This document shows positions 21,290 to 32,290 of a stretch of DNA of 46,385 nucleotides, piece by piece. A program made the position numbers and the translations under genes. Each line of letters begins with the position of its first letter. The first letter of the stretch is position 1. The stretch comes from Flammula alnicola (lineage: Eukaryota > Basidiomycota > Agaricomycetes > Agaricales > Strophariaceae): contig JADNRV010000361.1 of assembly GCA_015499995.1 (NCBI GenBank), positions 1 to 46,385 on the forward strand, in the 5' to 3' direction. The notes beneath the pieces are model-generated. The model was not told where the DNA came from and searched no databases. It saw only the letters and a list, made by a program, of their open reading frames with translations.

Positions 21290-22450
21290 ACAAAGTCTCG
21301 TTTCTACCTCTGCATGGCACATTGGCACACGATTCAGGCAGATCCACGATGGTCCGTCGTCAGCAAGATCTCCTCCTCGATGCTGCGTGGGCCCTAGTCT
21401 GTGAGCGGTGCTCCAACAAGGCGCAAACCACGTTCGATGCGTCACATGTTCCCGGTCGCCTGCACAGTGTCCTTTACTGGTGGGCGCACCTTCAAGTGCT
21501 GGCGTGCATACCTGTGGGCAGCGATTAATGATTAATGAGGGGAGGCAGGTTGGGTTGTCTTGGGTTTGTGTTTGAGGTGGATGTTGCAACTGGGGCGCTT
21601 GCTTTCCGCTCGTCGTGATCGTTTCCAGTGTTGGCGAGCCCTCTTTGGTTGGGTTCCGCGAGTTGTGCTCAGCATTCATGTTAATTTCTGACTCCTGACG
21701 CGGACGCCTTGCCCTGCTGATACTCGGACCCATGCCTCCTCAATCGGTTCAACCTCTTCTTAGCGCTGAGCTATTGCATTCCTTTTTTTGCATGTATGCC
21801 CCCTCGCGATATCCCGGACTGTACATAAGAACGCCCCATGTGCATGACGGCCCATTACCGACCGGACGTCGTTCAAGCCCTCGTTCAAGCCCTTCCCCAC
21901 ATCCCAGTGTGAGTCTCCCCTGCGGCTTGGCGCATCCTTTGGCATGATTATGGCCGGTTTGGTGTCGATGCCTCCGCGCTCGTGCTCTTGTTTTTCTTGC
22001 ATAGTCTTTTGGCGTTGTCGTGTTACCTCTGTATATACATTAAATTCATTTTAAATTGGGATCACCAGCCTCATCAAGTGCAACGTTTTTCTTATGCCCC
22101 ACACTCGCTCGCTCTTGGATTCAATTCTCTCATCCTCCCGTTCTATCGTACTCTATAATGTGCTTGAACGATATCCATCCTTGTCTATCTCCCATTTCAT
22201 CGTGTGGTTATATCCTTTACTCACCGGGACGTCGTCTCTCTCATTTATTTATTTCTTCGGTCCTCGTTGGGTTCTCGTTTGCCATGTTCTTTCTTTTACT
22301 GAGTACTAAACGTTTAGTACTCAGTACTTATGGAAGACTGCAGCTTCCTGATTTCACCATTCCGCCGCCGCAGCGTTTCCCCCATCGTAGTCATCCTGGT
22401 GCTTAGAAATATCTTCTCTATCTATTCAAGTTTAGTTATGGCACTCTCTT
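21290..22450. repeat. Spacer copy S3 of the segmental duplication
   Basis: Non-coding and the most diverged copy. It keeps GCGCAAACCACGTTCGA near 21420, CGCGAGTTGTGCTCAGCATT near 21658, TTCAACCTCTTCTTAGCGC near 21746, and CGATATCCATCC and TCCTTTACTCACCGG further on, in the same order as S1 and S2. Confidence 0.6.
22297..22326. repeat. Perfect 30-bp palindrome
   Basis: The left arm TACTGAGTACTAAAC is followed directly by its exact reverse complement. Related ACTGAGTACT/AGTACTCAGT words occur near 9889, 10254 and 43731. Confidence 0.95.
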
Positions 22451-22503
22451 TGGCACTCTCAGTTAACTTTGTTCAACGCTTCTCCCCCAAATGCCTTCAT
22501 CTA

Positions 22504-22734
22504 CAGTGGAACCCCTCTTAACCCGTGCCTCTGAGAACTCATAACCCCTATATCCCATAGCGCTATCCATCTCCCGACTCGGTAGGCGGGGGGGATCATG
22601 GATGCCTTTCCCTGAAAATTTTCCAATTTTTCGATTATATTTTTAGCATTCCTCTCGCAGACCGTAACCCCTCATAACTCATAGCCTGGGCCGTCCACCC
22701 ACCGGTATAGTATGGGTTAAGAGGGGTTCGATTG
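22504..22734. mobile_element. 231-bp MITE with TA target-site duplication, Tc1/mariner-pogo type
   Basis: TA at 22502-22503 and 22735-22736 flanks inverted ends CAGTGGAACCCCTCTTAACC and, on the minus strand, CAATCGAACCCCTCTTAACC. The GAACCCCTCTTAACCC part is identical in both. CAGT-type termini and TA duplication are usual in pogo/Tc1-mariner elements. The inside has no coding capacity. Confidence 0.85.
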
Positions 22735-24377
22735 TACATACCAACGGACTATCTCAGTATCTAGAGTATCTGGCAACTCAACATTCACCCGGCCTCGAAC
22801 TACGACCTTCGATTTGCTCTCGAGAGAAGCAATAGATCTAGATCATCTCATCTATGTATGTCAGCTTTACTTAAATTACCAGAGTTACTGATCGGGTGCA
22901 ACATATTGCCAACCTGCTGGTTTGACTAAGGCTCGTCGATGATCCTAACCTAATTCCATTTATACAGTACTCGTAAATGGATTGTCGGTCGCCGGATGGC
23001 TGACCGACGCGTTATTCAGCCAGCGCATACTATAATACGAAGCCCGAGTTCTGAGTGACAAAGCGGGTTGAAATCTGTCATTTACTTAATTGCACTGGCA
23101 GATGTGCCACGGTATACAAAACGTGTCCACGGCAGTCGCCACAACGAGATAGGCCGCAGAGTCTCTTAGCCTGGCCTATCGTTAAGAATTACTTGGTGCG
23201 CCACACTGGCAAAGACATCATTGTGGGGCCTACGCTGATAAGAATCTTTTAGTGCCTTCAGGGTCGCATTGAAGAGCGGCTATAACCCTCTGTAGTGACA
23301 TGTATAGTTGACTTAACTGCGACCTTATGGGACTCGCTCCGAGGACGTGGAGGCCTTGGGGTTCAAGCACAGCGAATGCTAAGCGAATTTGAATTTAAAT
23401 GCAACACGCGTGTCGCGGGTCGCCAGACTTGTGATCTAAGTATGTTTCAAATCACGTTGCATGGCAAGGCGTAGTGGGCATCCTTGCCCATTTCGATTTA
23501 AAGCATTCCCGTGGAATGAAAAGGGAAAGCTATTTGGAGAAGCGCAGTCCGACATGCAAGTGCATGCTGCCGCTCAAGCGGTGATTTCGTTCATGCTTTC
23601 AGAGTACTCATAGCGGCCGCTGCACCTATTTATCAAAGTTGTCATTCACCCCTGGTGTATAATAGTGCTGTGAAACGGAGCACAAATGATTCTCTTATCC
23701 TACAAACGTAATGCATTACGAGTATGAAAGCTTAGGAATTGGATTCCGACCGCAGAATATAAGGAGCATTCGAAGACTCGCTAGCTCCGGCTGTACGAGA
23801 AATTGACTCGGAACCGCAAAGAGTCGAGGCACTTTCTAGAGGGATGTGGCCAGACTCGAGAACGAGCGGGCCCGAATTCGGCTGTGTTCGTGCAGATGTA
23901 CAGTATAACGCTTGCGCAGATCACTAGCGCACCGTCATGATAACGACTTGGAAAGCAAGTTGCTGTTCTGATGTCGAACTTGTGATATTTTTATTGACCG
24001 TGTAGCTATCCGCGATTCTGGTGTTGTGGCCTTCGGAATAACCTCGATACTTGGGTCGTGTGCATGTACATATGTATTGATTTTTACCTGAGGTTCGTTC
24101 GGCGCAGAAGCCCGATGTTGCCGTCACTTCAAGTAAGTACTGTTCCCTGAGTGTCGTTACATGATTTTGAGCAGATGAGGCATCGCACCATAGCATTTAT
24201 TCTTGGGCGCGTGAACGGCCACACGAGGAGACTAAACGCTTTTTGCAAGTAACTTCCTGTCGGATTTGTCGAGGGATTCCGGGTTGACAAATCCGAGACA
24301 TACTTAGTCACCGAGAAGGTAGGAAAGCTTACTACTGTGCCGCACAGCTAGGTGGTCAGCGGGGTACGGCATAGTCG
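22735..24377. other. Gene-poor stretch
   Basis: Only short open frames without recognisable protein features on either strand. No repeat, RNA gene or element was identified. Confidence 0.5.
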
Positions 24378-24760
24378 TCATTGATTCGTGTCGCGCTCAT
24401 CGCAGTCAGCATCGCGGAACGAGTTTTCCGTGCTTTGGAGGACGTTTGTTACACATCCAGTGCCGTTAGTCGGCAGTTCTAAAAATACGCTCGCAGCAAG
24501 CACGGTCGTATTACCCAGCACCGCGACTTCAGTGAGCCAGAAATCTTTATCAGGAATTTGGGGGCGTTCGATTTTGTAGGATTCTGGAAAAATCTCACAG
24601 GGTTTTGGCGGTAGACATATCCTTACCACGTCCTCTGGATCCTGACTCGCGTTTTCCCCAGCAAAAGTTACAGTGACTTGGCCAAAGCGTCCTTCTCCTG
24701 ATGACCGGATGTTTCCGCGGACATCCTTTTAGGTTTTGAGACAATTCGTGTTGAAGGCAT
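24378..24760 (-). CDS. Possible small hypothetical gene
   Basis: An open frame on the minus strand ends at 24378 and codes IERPQIPDKDFWLTEVAVLG and LAASVFLELPTNGTG, which read like real protein. A spliced model starting at ATG 24760 (MPSTRIVSKPKRMSAETSG), with introns at about 24635-24677 and 24588-24629, joins into this frame. A TATATAAA word lies at 24781-24788 on the same strand, only about 20 bp from that ATG, so the downstream ATG at 24724 may be used instead. No family recognised. The intron choices are tentative. Confidence 0.35.
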
Positions 24761-25552
24761 TCAATTTCCAAAACATTCGCTTTATATAGCCCAAAGCGAT
24801 CATTGACGTGTATTGACGATACGCTACACGTGGAAAAGGGGAGTTGGAACTTGAAGATGGGCTATATGAGTCGTAGTCTCGTAGATTGGAAGGACATGAA
24901 GGCTCCCGAAGCAGCACGATCTCTCAATTGGGGAGTACACGAAGGCTTCGAAGGGGTTTGAGCGCCACCGCACGGGGCTTTAGGAGCCATTCTGGGAGGA
25001 CTTTTGTCTTCTTCTTAAGTTTGGATTGAGACGAAGGAATGGGCGAATGAATGGAACTGATGCAATGGGTCCCTGATTGCGGGAAACTCATCACAAACTG
25101 CGATCATGTGTGCGGGGAAATTGCCTTTTCAGGGAATATAATATAGATCTTGATCATCCCAATTCCGTGTGTCCGTGTTTTGGTCCTCGTCTAAGAGCTC
25201 AAAGATTTGTCGAAGACATGGGAACGAGTGTCGTAGAGAAGATGGAAGACCGTTGGTAGAGACGTCGCTAGCGGACAGCCAGCGGCTCAGGGACGGCTGC
25301 ATCGTTGACTCCCAGATAAGATACGGCGGAGGCGATAAAATTTGCTCCATTGTGGAGAGAAAGTGGTCAGTGGTGTCGAAGGTGCAGGGGCGGAGCCTAT
25401 ATTCCAGCCTACTGCCTATCTTCAGCACGCTTTGGGCGAACACACTCCGAACGGGTTCTGAAATAGATCTCCGCTATGTACTTAGAAATCTGCTGAATTT
25501 CGAGGGTCGCATGAATAACGTGACTCAATTTGGGTATTGCAGGACTCCACGG
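24761..25552. other. Intergenic, divergent promoter region
   Basis: Lies between the possible minus-strand gene and the plus-strand Ser-rich gene. Apart from the TATA words at each side, no gene or element stands out; open frames on both strands lack protein-like features. Confidence 0.4.
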
Positions 25553-25560
25553 TATATAAA
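25553..25560 (+). promoter_or_regulatory. TATA box of the Ser-rich small protein gene
   Basis: TATATAAA sits 78 bp upstream of the ATG at 25638, followed by a pyrimidine-rich leader (TTCCTTCCTTTCCCC), a usual arrangement in strongly expressed fungal genes. Confidence 0.55.
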
Positions 25561-25637
25561 GACTGTGCAATCCATTCTCGATCCTTCCTTCCTTTCCCCA
25601 TTACACACTCCCTCTTTTTGCATCTCATACCTACGAA

Positions 25638-26438
25638 ATGGCTTCCAACGACAAGAACAACGCAGAAGGCCTCAAACCCTCAGACCCCATATCCATCCCC
25701 TTCACTGCCCGCGGTAGATCGCGCTCCATGTCAGTTTCATCCTCGTCCTCGGGTTCAGGGAGCTCCGCTTCCGACCTCCCAACACCAGCTTCAACGTCTG
25801 CCGGCTCTCACAGGCTTTCCATTCCTTCACTTTCCACCTCGCCCATTCTATCCTATTTCCTTGCCCAGTCTCCTACCACAAAGACCCCAGCCACTGCCAC
25901 TTTCCCATTCAAGCGCAAATTTGGCACAACCCCCGTTTTTGAAGGTGCTTCTTGACTCAAAGTCTTCTGTGAACTGGTGAACTGACAAATCCTAAACTTA
26001 GAGGAAGAAACTGAACCCGAAATCCCTGTCGCTGCACACGCGCGTCGTGCGAGCACGATGTCCGCTACTCGCTTCGCGCAGAATAACACTACCTCTTTTT
26101 CAGAGGCGAACAACGACCGCGGGGTTAATCTTCTCCGGAGGCTCTCTCTCAGCAGCAGCGCCTTCGTAAAGGTGAGTACATTTCACCGGCCTTATAATGG
26201 AGTGCAGATATTCACCGTCAAGTCGCTTCCTTTCCAGCCTGCAAGCGATGCGAATGTTCGTGCACCGCCTCCAAGCCCTCCCCCTAACACGGCTGTCAGT
26301 CCGACCTCTAAGACTGCTCCCTTCACCAACAAACCCCGCCGTTCCGCTACCTTCAGCAGCGAAGGCCCGAAAACTCGCAGGGCACCCTCCCCCATGGGAG
26401 AGAGGATCCTCACAGGCCACTTTGACGGATTCAATTAA
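25638..26438 (+). CDS. Ser/Thr/Pro-rich small protein, unknown function
   Basis: Exons 25638-25944, 26002-26171 and 26238-26438 join to a protein of about 225 aa. It is mostly disordered: a Ser-rich block (RSRSMSVSSSSSGSGSSAS), SIPSLSTSPILSYFLAQSP, an acidic EEETEPEIP, then RRASTMSATRFAQ, VNLLRRLSLSSSAFVKP, and a C-terminal RRAPSPMGERILTGHFDGFN. RRAS and RRLS are consensus sites for a basic-directed kinase such as PKA. The strict pattern of short motifs in a disordered chain suggests a phospho-regulated adaptor; this is inference. No family name is known to me. It converges on CTF8. Confidence 0.7.
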
Positions 26439-27184
26439 GCCCTCATGTCGTACCTACACACCGTTCCTCGAGTCTCGCGTGCGCCTTTCTTGTTGAAGTC
26501 GAAGGACTACTGTCGTTTCTCTCCGCATTCACAGCATTATACCCGCAACCGCTTCGTGAATTGTACTCTCCGATAAAGAACCCATGGGATAAAACGTCTA
26601 TCCCCTGCATGTCCCAAACTGTATACATTCGTACCATATTTTTGGAGATCCTTAGCCTTCTTCCTGTTCCTGGGTCGAACAGATTTATCCCTGTTATTAC
26701 GCCAACATTTTGAAGAGGAAGCAAATGTCTCTAGGAATCTAATCAAGTCCCCTCCCCATCGCCACTCATTGTACCACACTGTCGTCATCGTCATCGTTCC
26801 TCGCGATATGTCTAAAAAATACTCTACGTGAGTTCTTCCCCATATCCTCACTGTTATCCACCAATCTCATATTTTCCTCGTAGTCTAGCTGAAGAATCTG
26901 CTTGCATTATGTTTCCCCAAGCTGTTTCCTTCATTCCACTACATTACGATAAAATCCTTGTCCATTTTCGTTCTGGTCCCATTTACTTTTGTCTCTCTCT
27001 GGCTCTCTCTGTTTTGTTGTCGTGTGCACAGGTGTACGTTGTAGGTTTATCCCAAGATGGATTATGTATCAATATAAAGATGAAATATTTATCAGTCAAT
27101 TGCTCGCATTGTGTGTACATAAGCTGTCGATCTTCTTACAACTCGGGGCTCGTATGAAGGATGGCACCCGAAGCCGACTCGAGG
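26439..27184. other. Intergenic stretch between converging genes
   Basis: Holds the 3' flanks of the Ser-rich gene and of CTF8. Open frames are short and without protein-like features; no repeat was noted. Confidence 0.5.
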
Positions 27185-27827
27185 TCATTTCTTCTCAATC
27201 ACAGGCATCGGCCTTTTTGAAAAGATGATTTTCTTCTTGACAATGCCCGCGATGGTCCAGCCCGCGCTGGATCCTTGATGGCCGTTCTCGATGGACGATT
27301 CTGGACCGGAACCAGCAGCGTCTACGGCCATGGCCTCGTCGTCGTCGTCGTCTCCTGTCTGCATTGTTGGTTCTGATTCTGATTCGGAAGCGCCCCGCGT
27401 GGACCCGTTGCGCAGAAGGACGGCGTATGGTTTGGGCAGCGTTGCTATCTTCCCTTCGAGGAGGTGATGCCCGATGAGCAGACTTGGTTTGTTCTAGACG
27501 TCGAAGTCGGCGATGAGGAAGGTGGAAACGAGAGACGGGAAATGGATATGAGATGGGATGGAGGCATTTCGTCAATAGGCTTATGTTGCTTTGAGGGGTA
27601 GATGCTGGAAATAGGAGATGGATCTACAAACTCACCGTCGTTTCGTCGATCTTGAGCTTTCCCACAAGCTTCCCGTTCCGCTCACTCGGGTTGTTGACCT
27701 CGACTTCGAGCCAGCCTTGGAGCTCGACGAGCACGATCTCATCATGCGAGATCTTGACTAACCCTGATGGTAGTTTGGGGTGCAACGAGGTTGAGGAAGA
27801 TGAGGGAAGTGTGATGGGTATTAACAT
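27185..27827 (-). CDS. CTF8: Chromosome transmission fidelity protein 8
   Basis: Exons 27636-27827 and 27185-27493 give a 166-aa protein. Ctf8 features: an N-terminal beta-rich part with VLVELQGWLEVE (residues about 31-42), GKLVGKL, then LLIGHHLLEGKIATLPKPYA, an acidic insert (GDDDDDEAMAVD) and the C-terminal IVKKKIIFSKRPMPVI. Ctf8 binds Dcc1 and Ctf18 in the alternative clamp loader Ctf18-RFC, which loads PCNA for sister-chromatid cohesion and replication checkpoint signalling in the nucleus. The start ATG at 27827 lies only 65 bp from the end of an inserted transposon, so its promoter has probably been displaced or now lies within the transposon. Confidence 0.85.
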
Positions 27828-27893
27828 TTAATGATAAGGCTTTTGGGGTGACTTTGAAGAGGTTGGATACGTGCGTGATATACGCGTAGGGTA

Positions 27894-30800
27894 CAGTGCC
27901 CATCACCACCTCGCATCACCTCATTTGGCAGTAAACAAACAAAATCAAAACTTTTGTAACTACATTTAGCCGACCACCCTAATTTATCTAAAAACAGTGG
28001 GAATGTGCTCAGAATTGTGAGGGCTACCGCTGGTGTGAACCTCAGCCCAATCGGACAACTTTTGAAAAAATTGTTGCCATATTTTCCGTAAAAGTGAAAC
28101 AAAACCTAACATTAGGGTTACAATATCCCAATTAGGAAATTTCCACAGCCACGTGACAGTCTGCGCGCTCTACCCCGTCGCGCCTCGCGAAATAATGTTG
28201 AGATCCATCATGATATTGGCGGGAATCCTTCGGTGGGAGGTGTACTTCTTCACAGCATATGCTGCCTGCTTGATGTTCAAGCCTCGTCTATAGTTCATAG
28301 TTATAAATTAGCACAAATAACTTCAAGATAAGTAAAGACTGACTTGTATGCATCCATGTATCTCCAGCAGTGGCGGAAATACCGGCGAATATTATCAGCG
28401 GAGACATTGTCCAGGCATTCAGGGACAAGAGCCTGAGCCTTTGCAAAGGTTCCATCTGCATACTCTCGGAATCCTGCATAAAATGAGGAGAATAAACGAA
28501 ATGAAAATGAAAACATATAGGATTAACACTCACGTTGCTTCGTTTGGCCCCAAACCATCTCTATGGGATTCAACTCACAATGGAACTTGGGCAGGAAGAT
28601 GCATTTGTGACCAGCCTTCTCGATGACGAGCTGCAAAAGCGGCTTCTCTGCTCTAAAATCTGCCTGCAGAGATAATACACGCTGCATGCAACAGTCTGTG
28701 GGGCGTGTCAGATCGTTGGACTCTTGAGCTGAAATTCCGCGACTGTTGAGTGTTGCGTCACCAGAGCCTTCGATTTCGTCTTCCTTTGATCTTGCTAACT
28801 TTAAAGCAGCTTCGCGTGCAGCTTCGCTCTTCTTGCATTCTGTGCAGGTGGCCACAAGCTTCGATCCATGCTTTTCCCGCAGTGATGCAAGCAAGCCTCG
28901 TTCATGAAGTACCTGTTCCATGCCCTTTTGTTTACCGGCTAATGATTTACCATTTTTGTCAGTTTTGGTACAATCTGCGGGAAATACCATTGATTGGGGC
29001 TGGCCAGTTGAAGGAATAATTGTGTCGCGCATAAATGGTTGCTTTCCGCCAGGAGCACGATTCATTTTGTGGGCAAGAAGCGCATCAGCTGGATAAGCTT
29101 CGTGAGCAGATGAACAGTCAAATACAAAGACGGCGATTCCATCTGGATATTTGGTCTCAAAGATTTTGATTGCGCTCTTCGTCTACATGGTAATTTGTTA
29201 GGATATTTGACGATCAAACAATATTTAAAGCTTACCTGCTGGATAAGCTGCGGCATATCCCACCATGCATCGTAGTTAGCGCCGGGATAGATAATGCGCC
29301 GGGCTTCAAAGCTTGAAAGACGATAAGACCCGAATGGTGCAGGAGGCGGAGGGGGAATCCATTCATTTTCTTGCTCAGTAAAGGTTCGTCCTTCATTTCC
29401 AATCAGCTTCTTTGTCTTCTTTGCCTTTGATGGCCTAGTAGACGTCGACGCTTTAGGGACATTGGGAGATGTTGGAGTTGAAATATTTGTGCCAGATGCT
29501 GATGGAATGGTTGGGGGTAATGGGCACCGTGGAAGGGTCATCTGGAAGGCGATTTCTTCAGCGTTTAGTCGCAGCCAGCCACAATGCTCAAGAATGAAGT
29601 CGGAGACATGAACAATACGCCCACGGCTTTTGTTGCGGAGGGGCTGTTCGCCTTCGCGCATCCAGACATAGTTATCCAAGTCATTTGCATGGACACATGT
29701 TTCGTCATGGAAGATGGTATAGTGAATCTTCTGTCCAGGTTCAAGAGTGGGTGGAATCTCGACAAGATCTTTGCCCTCATAAGTATATGCAAATCTAGGA
29801 TAATTCAATCAGTTTTGAATGTAAAACAAGTAGTAATCACTCACGGAAGGACTTGAGTGTAGACATAATTCAAGAACTCCTCGCGTGAAGCAATCACGTC
29901 AGATCGCTCATGCCCATCAACGTAAACTCCTTTCTGGACCCGAGACATTGTGAAGCCGAGCGCTTTGAGCCATCGCACGGCAGTTGGCTCAGCAATGCTG
30001 TCCTGGATACTGAGCTCAGGGAGCAGAAACTCATTGACATAACGTCGTAGTTTCGCTGGGCGCATCTAATGACAATCAAATATTTTAGAGAATAAAACAG
30101 AGCTTTAATGCGAGATTACACTCACCCGCCCTTCGAAACCGCCCTCTTCAATGGGTAGAACTCCTTTCACCCATCGCTGGAGTGCTGACTGCACTCCAGG
30201 TACCTGAAGTAATGTTGCATGGGATGCACCTTTGCCCATTCGATTTTCGGGAAGCATCCCTGTCTTCAAAATATGGACGGCGGCTGACCGGATTGTTCGC
30301 GCAAAATATGGGCCCTTTCCAGCACGACTTGCCACGGAATTACTTGCATCTGTTGCTGGACGAAGAGCTGTTATGCGCAGCTTAATCCGGTGTCGAACAT
30401 TTGGGGAGGCCTTAGGTAGACTCTGTACGAGATCGGCTCTCTCCAGCGCTAATTTGAGACGAAGGTCATTGTACTGGGTAAGAGATGCGAGGAAGAGGAT
30501 ATTGTTGGCAGCCGCTTTGTTCGTACGAATGGTTTTATCCTTCCGGAGGGATTTATCGAGGTCGTCGATGCACTTTTTGAGGCGCCGATGAAGATCTTTT
30601 GGTATTTCGTGGGGATCTTGTCCGTCGTCCAAGGGAAGTGTGTCTGGATCATCACAGTCGCCATTCAAATCCGAGTCTTCTGAAATGTCTGCGTCATCCT
30701 CGGCCTCTGCAAGGCTTGCCGCGTCTTCTTTGACTGGCGGCAACTCGGATTCTGAATGCAAAGCACTCGCTACATCCAAGTCGGTGGCCTGGGAGCTCTC

Positions 30801-31769
30801 AGCCTCACAATTGTCAGAGTGCAGCAGCGACGCCGACGCAGACAATGCCTCTGGTATTGTGACATTCTCAGGATGGACAATCTGTGGGATACGCACAAAG
30901 TTAGTTCACGGAATCTGAGCTTATCAGTCACTGCTAACCTCAATCTCCGAATCTCCCTCGGATTCTTCTTCATTCAATTCAGAAATGCGTCGCTTTTTGA
31001 AGAGGGACGGAACGGTCTGTATAACAATTTAAATCATTAAAACCATGGTACATACACAGTCAGATTTGAATGAATGTACCGTTGTAAAGAAATTACTAAT
31101 ACTGCTCTGCATATTAACTGCCCGAGCTTTCTTAGTTTTGCCTTTATTATTTCTCCAGGCTGTTGTACGTGATTCCACAGTATCTCTCTCGGGCAGAATG
31201 TCTGCGTTCTCGCGCCTCCATTTCCGCTTTTCAGCCTTCGCTCAAAATGTCAGAAAACATGCCTGAAATAGACGTAAACATGACTTGCCAAAGTTGGATC
31301 AGCAGTGCCGGTTACGGCTACCCCCACATTCGAGGACGAAGCAACATTCCCATTGTTCTGGCCCAAGAATTCCGTTGGCGGCTGATACGTGGGATCTGTC
31401 AAGATTGACGGATCATGCGTGGGGCTGGGTGATGGGATTTTCTCGCCTCGTTTGGCAGCTTCCCGTTGTTTTGCCGCGCGAGACTTGTTGCCAGCTGCTT
31501 TTGGCATTGTTTTCAGTGAAAGGTTGTAGCTAGAGTACCGGAAATTGCTCAGAATGAGGATTGGAAAATTGTCTACAGTGAATTCATGTGATATTGTAGA
31601 TAAAATCCGTTCCGCCGACGCCGAAAAAGTGAAACACCGTGGGAAAAACTCTGAGAACGCGTAAATCGCGTTCTTTTCCCATGTTTCCTTCCTAATAAAA
31701 TCGGAAAAATCGCACAAAAATTTCTAAGGTACTAAAAAGGAAGTGTTGGAGAGGTGGTGATGGGCACTG
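27894..31769 (-). mobile_element. Complete 3.9-kb DNA transposon, TA duplication, 19-bp terminal inverted repeats
   Basis: TA at 27892-27893 and 31770-31771 flanks exact inverted ends CAGTGCCCATCACCACCTC (27894-27912 and, on the minus strand, 31769-31751). About 275 bp of non-coding sequence at one end and 262 bp at the other surround one transposase gene with intact splicing and reading frame. TA duplication, CAGTG termini and a DDE domain ending in NPIE put it in the broad Tc1/mariner-like group; the exact family is not settled. Intact frame and exact 19-bp repeats suggest recent insertion. Confidence 0.9.
28170..31507 (-). CDS. DDE-superfamily transposase, nine exons
   Basis: Exons 31289-31507, 31080-31235, 31016-30939, 30881-30126, 30065-29845, 29794-29236, 29182-28534, 28473-28344 and 28287-28170 join in perfect phase to 961 aa. 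The N-terminal third is charged and likely disordered, with an acidic block (DDADISEDSDLNGDCDD). Then a probable DNA-binding region (LLQVPGVQSALQRWVKGVLP, AVRWLKALGFTMSRVQKGVY) and the DDE catalytic core: FHDETCVHAND, VFVFDCSSAHEAYP and FLPKFHCELNPIEMVWGQTK, supplying the expected D, D and E. A long insert between the first two acids holds LREGEQPLR-like and IIYPGANYDAWWDM segments typical of the Agaricomycete group. The first intron is GC-AG. The C-terminus (YMDAYKRGLNIKQAAYAVKK) is conserved in that group. Confidence 0.9.
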
Positions 31770-32290
31770 TAGATAGGATGTGGAGAGGTAAAATGAGTCA
31801 GTGATGCCCAGCAGGTCTGTAATCAGTGATATAGTTTTGAAGAGGTTGGAAATAATGAACGCGACGCGACGCGTTGTTGTCCCGCGCTTGGCTATCTCGA
31901 CGAAACCAAACAAATTTCCTGGTAAAAATTTACATAATGATACAACTTCAGACGTCGGCCAGCTTGAATGTGACTGCGATCCAGCAAACGACAACCAAGA
32001 AGAATATTTACTCTACAATATGGGGGGATTTCAAACGCCATCATGTTCACTCACGTTGTACATTTTTTGTCCCTCCGATTCCGACGGCCTCTCTTCCTCG
32101 GGTTCTTTCATTGTCTCTGTTTTAGTCCTCCAATGTGGCATTCCAAGTAGTCTGTGTAATGGGAAGTGGATAAGTCTCCCGAGGAGTCTTTTCGGCTGCC
32201 GTGGAATTGCTAGGGTTTCCGATTATACATAATATGTTCATGGGGAATAGAAATACCAGGTTGGCAATATTTCGTTTTCCGTGAAGACAT
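31770..32290 (-). pseudogene. 5' part of an unknown gene cut by the transposon
   Basis: Exons 32257-32290, 32055-32209 and about 31770-32012 join in phase. The first two read MSSRKTKYCQPAIPRQPKR, LLGRLIHFPLHRLLGMPHW and MKEPEEERPSESEGQKMYN, strongly protein-like with good GT-AG junctions. The third (SSWLSFAGSQSHSSWPTSE, GNLFGFVEIAKRGTTTRR) runs open into the transposon end. If the element were absent, the frame would continue past the TA target and on into the CTF8 leader, stopping near 27720 in a different frame from CTF8. Family unknown; the third exon boundary is uncertain. It could still produce a truncated product. Confidence 0.45.

Noticed and set aside
25169..25717. 182-codon open frame on the plus strand
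   Set aside because: It overlaps the TATA box and start of the Ser-rich gene in another frame and lacks protein-like composition.
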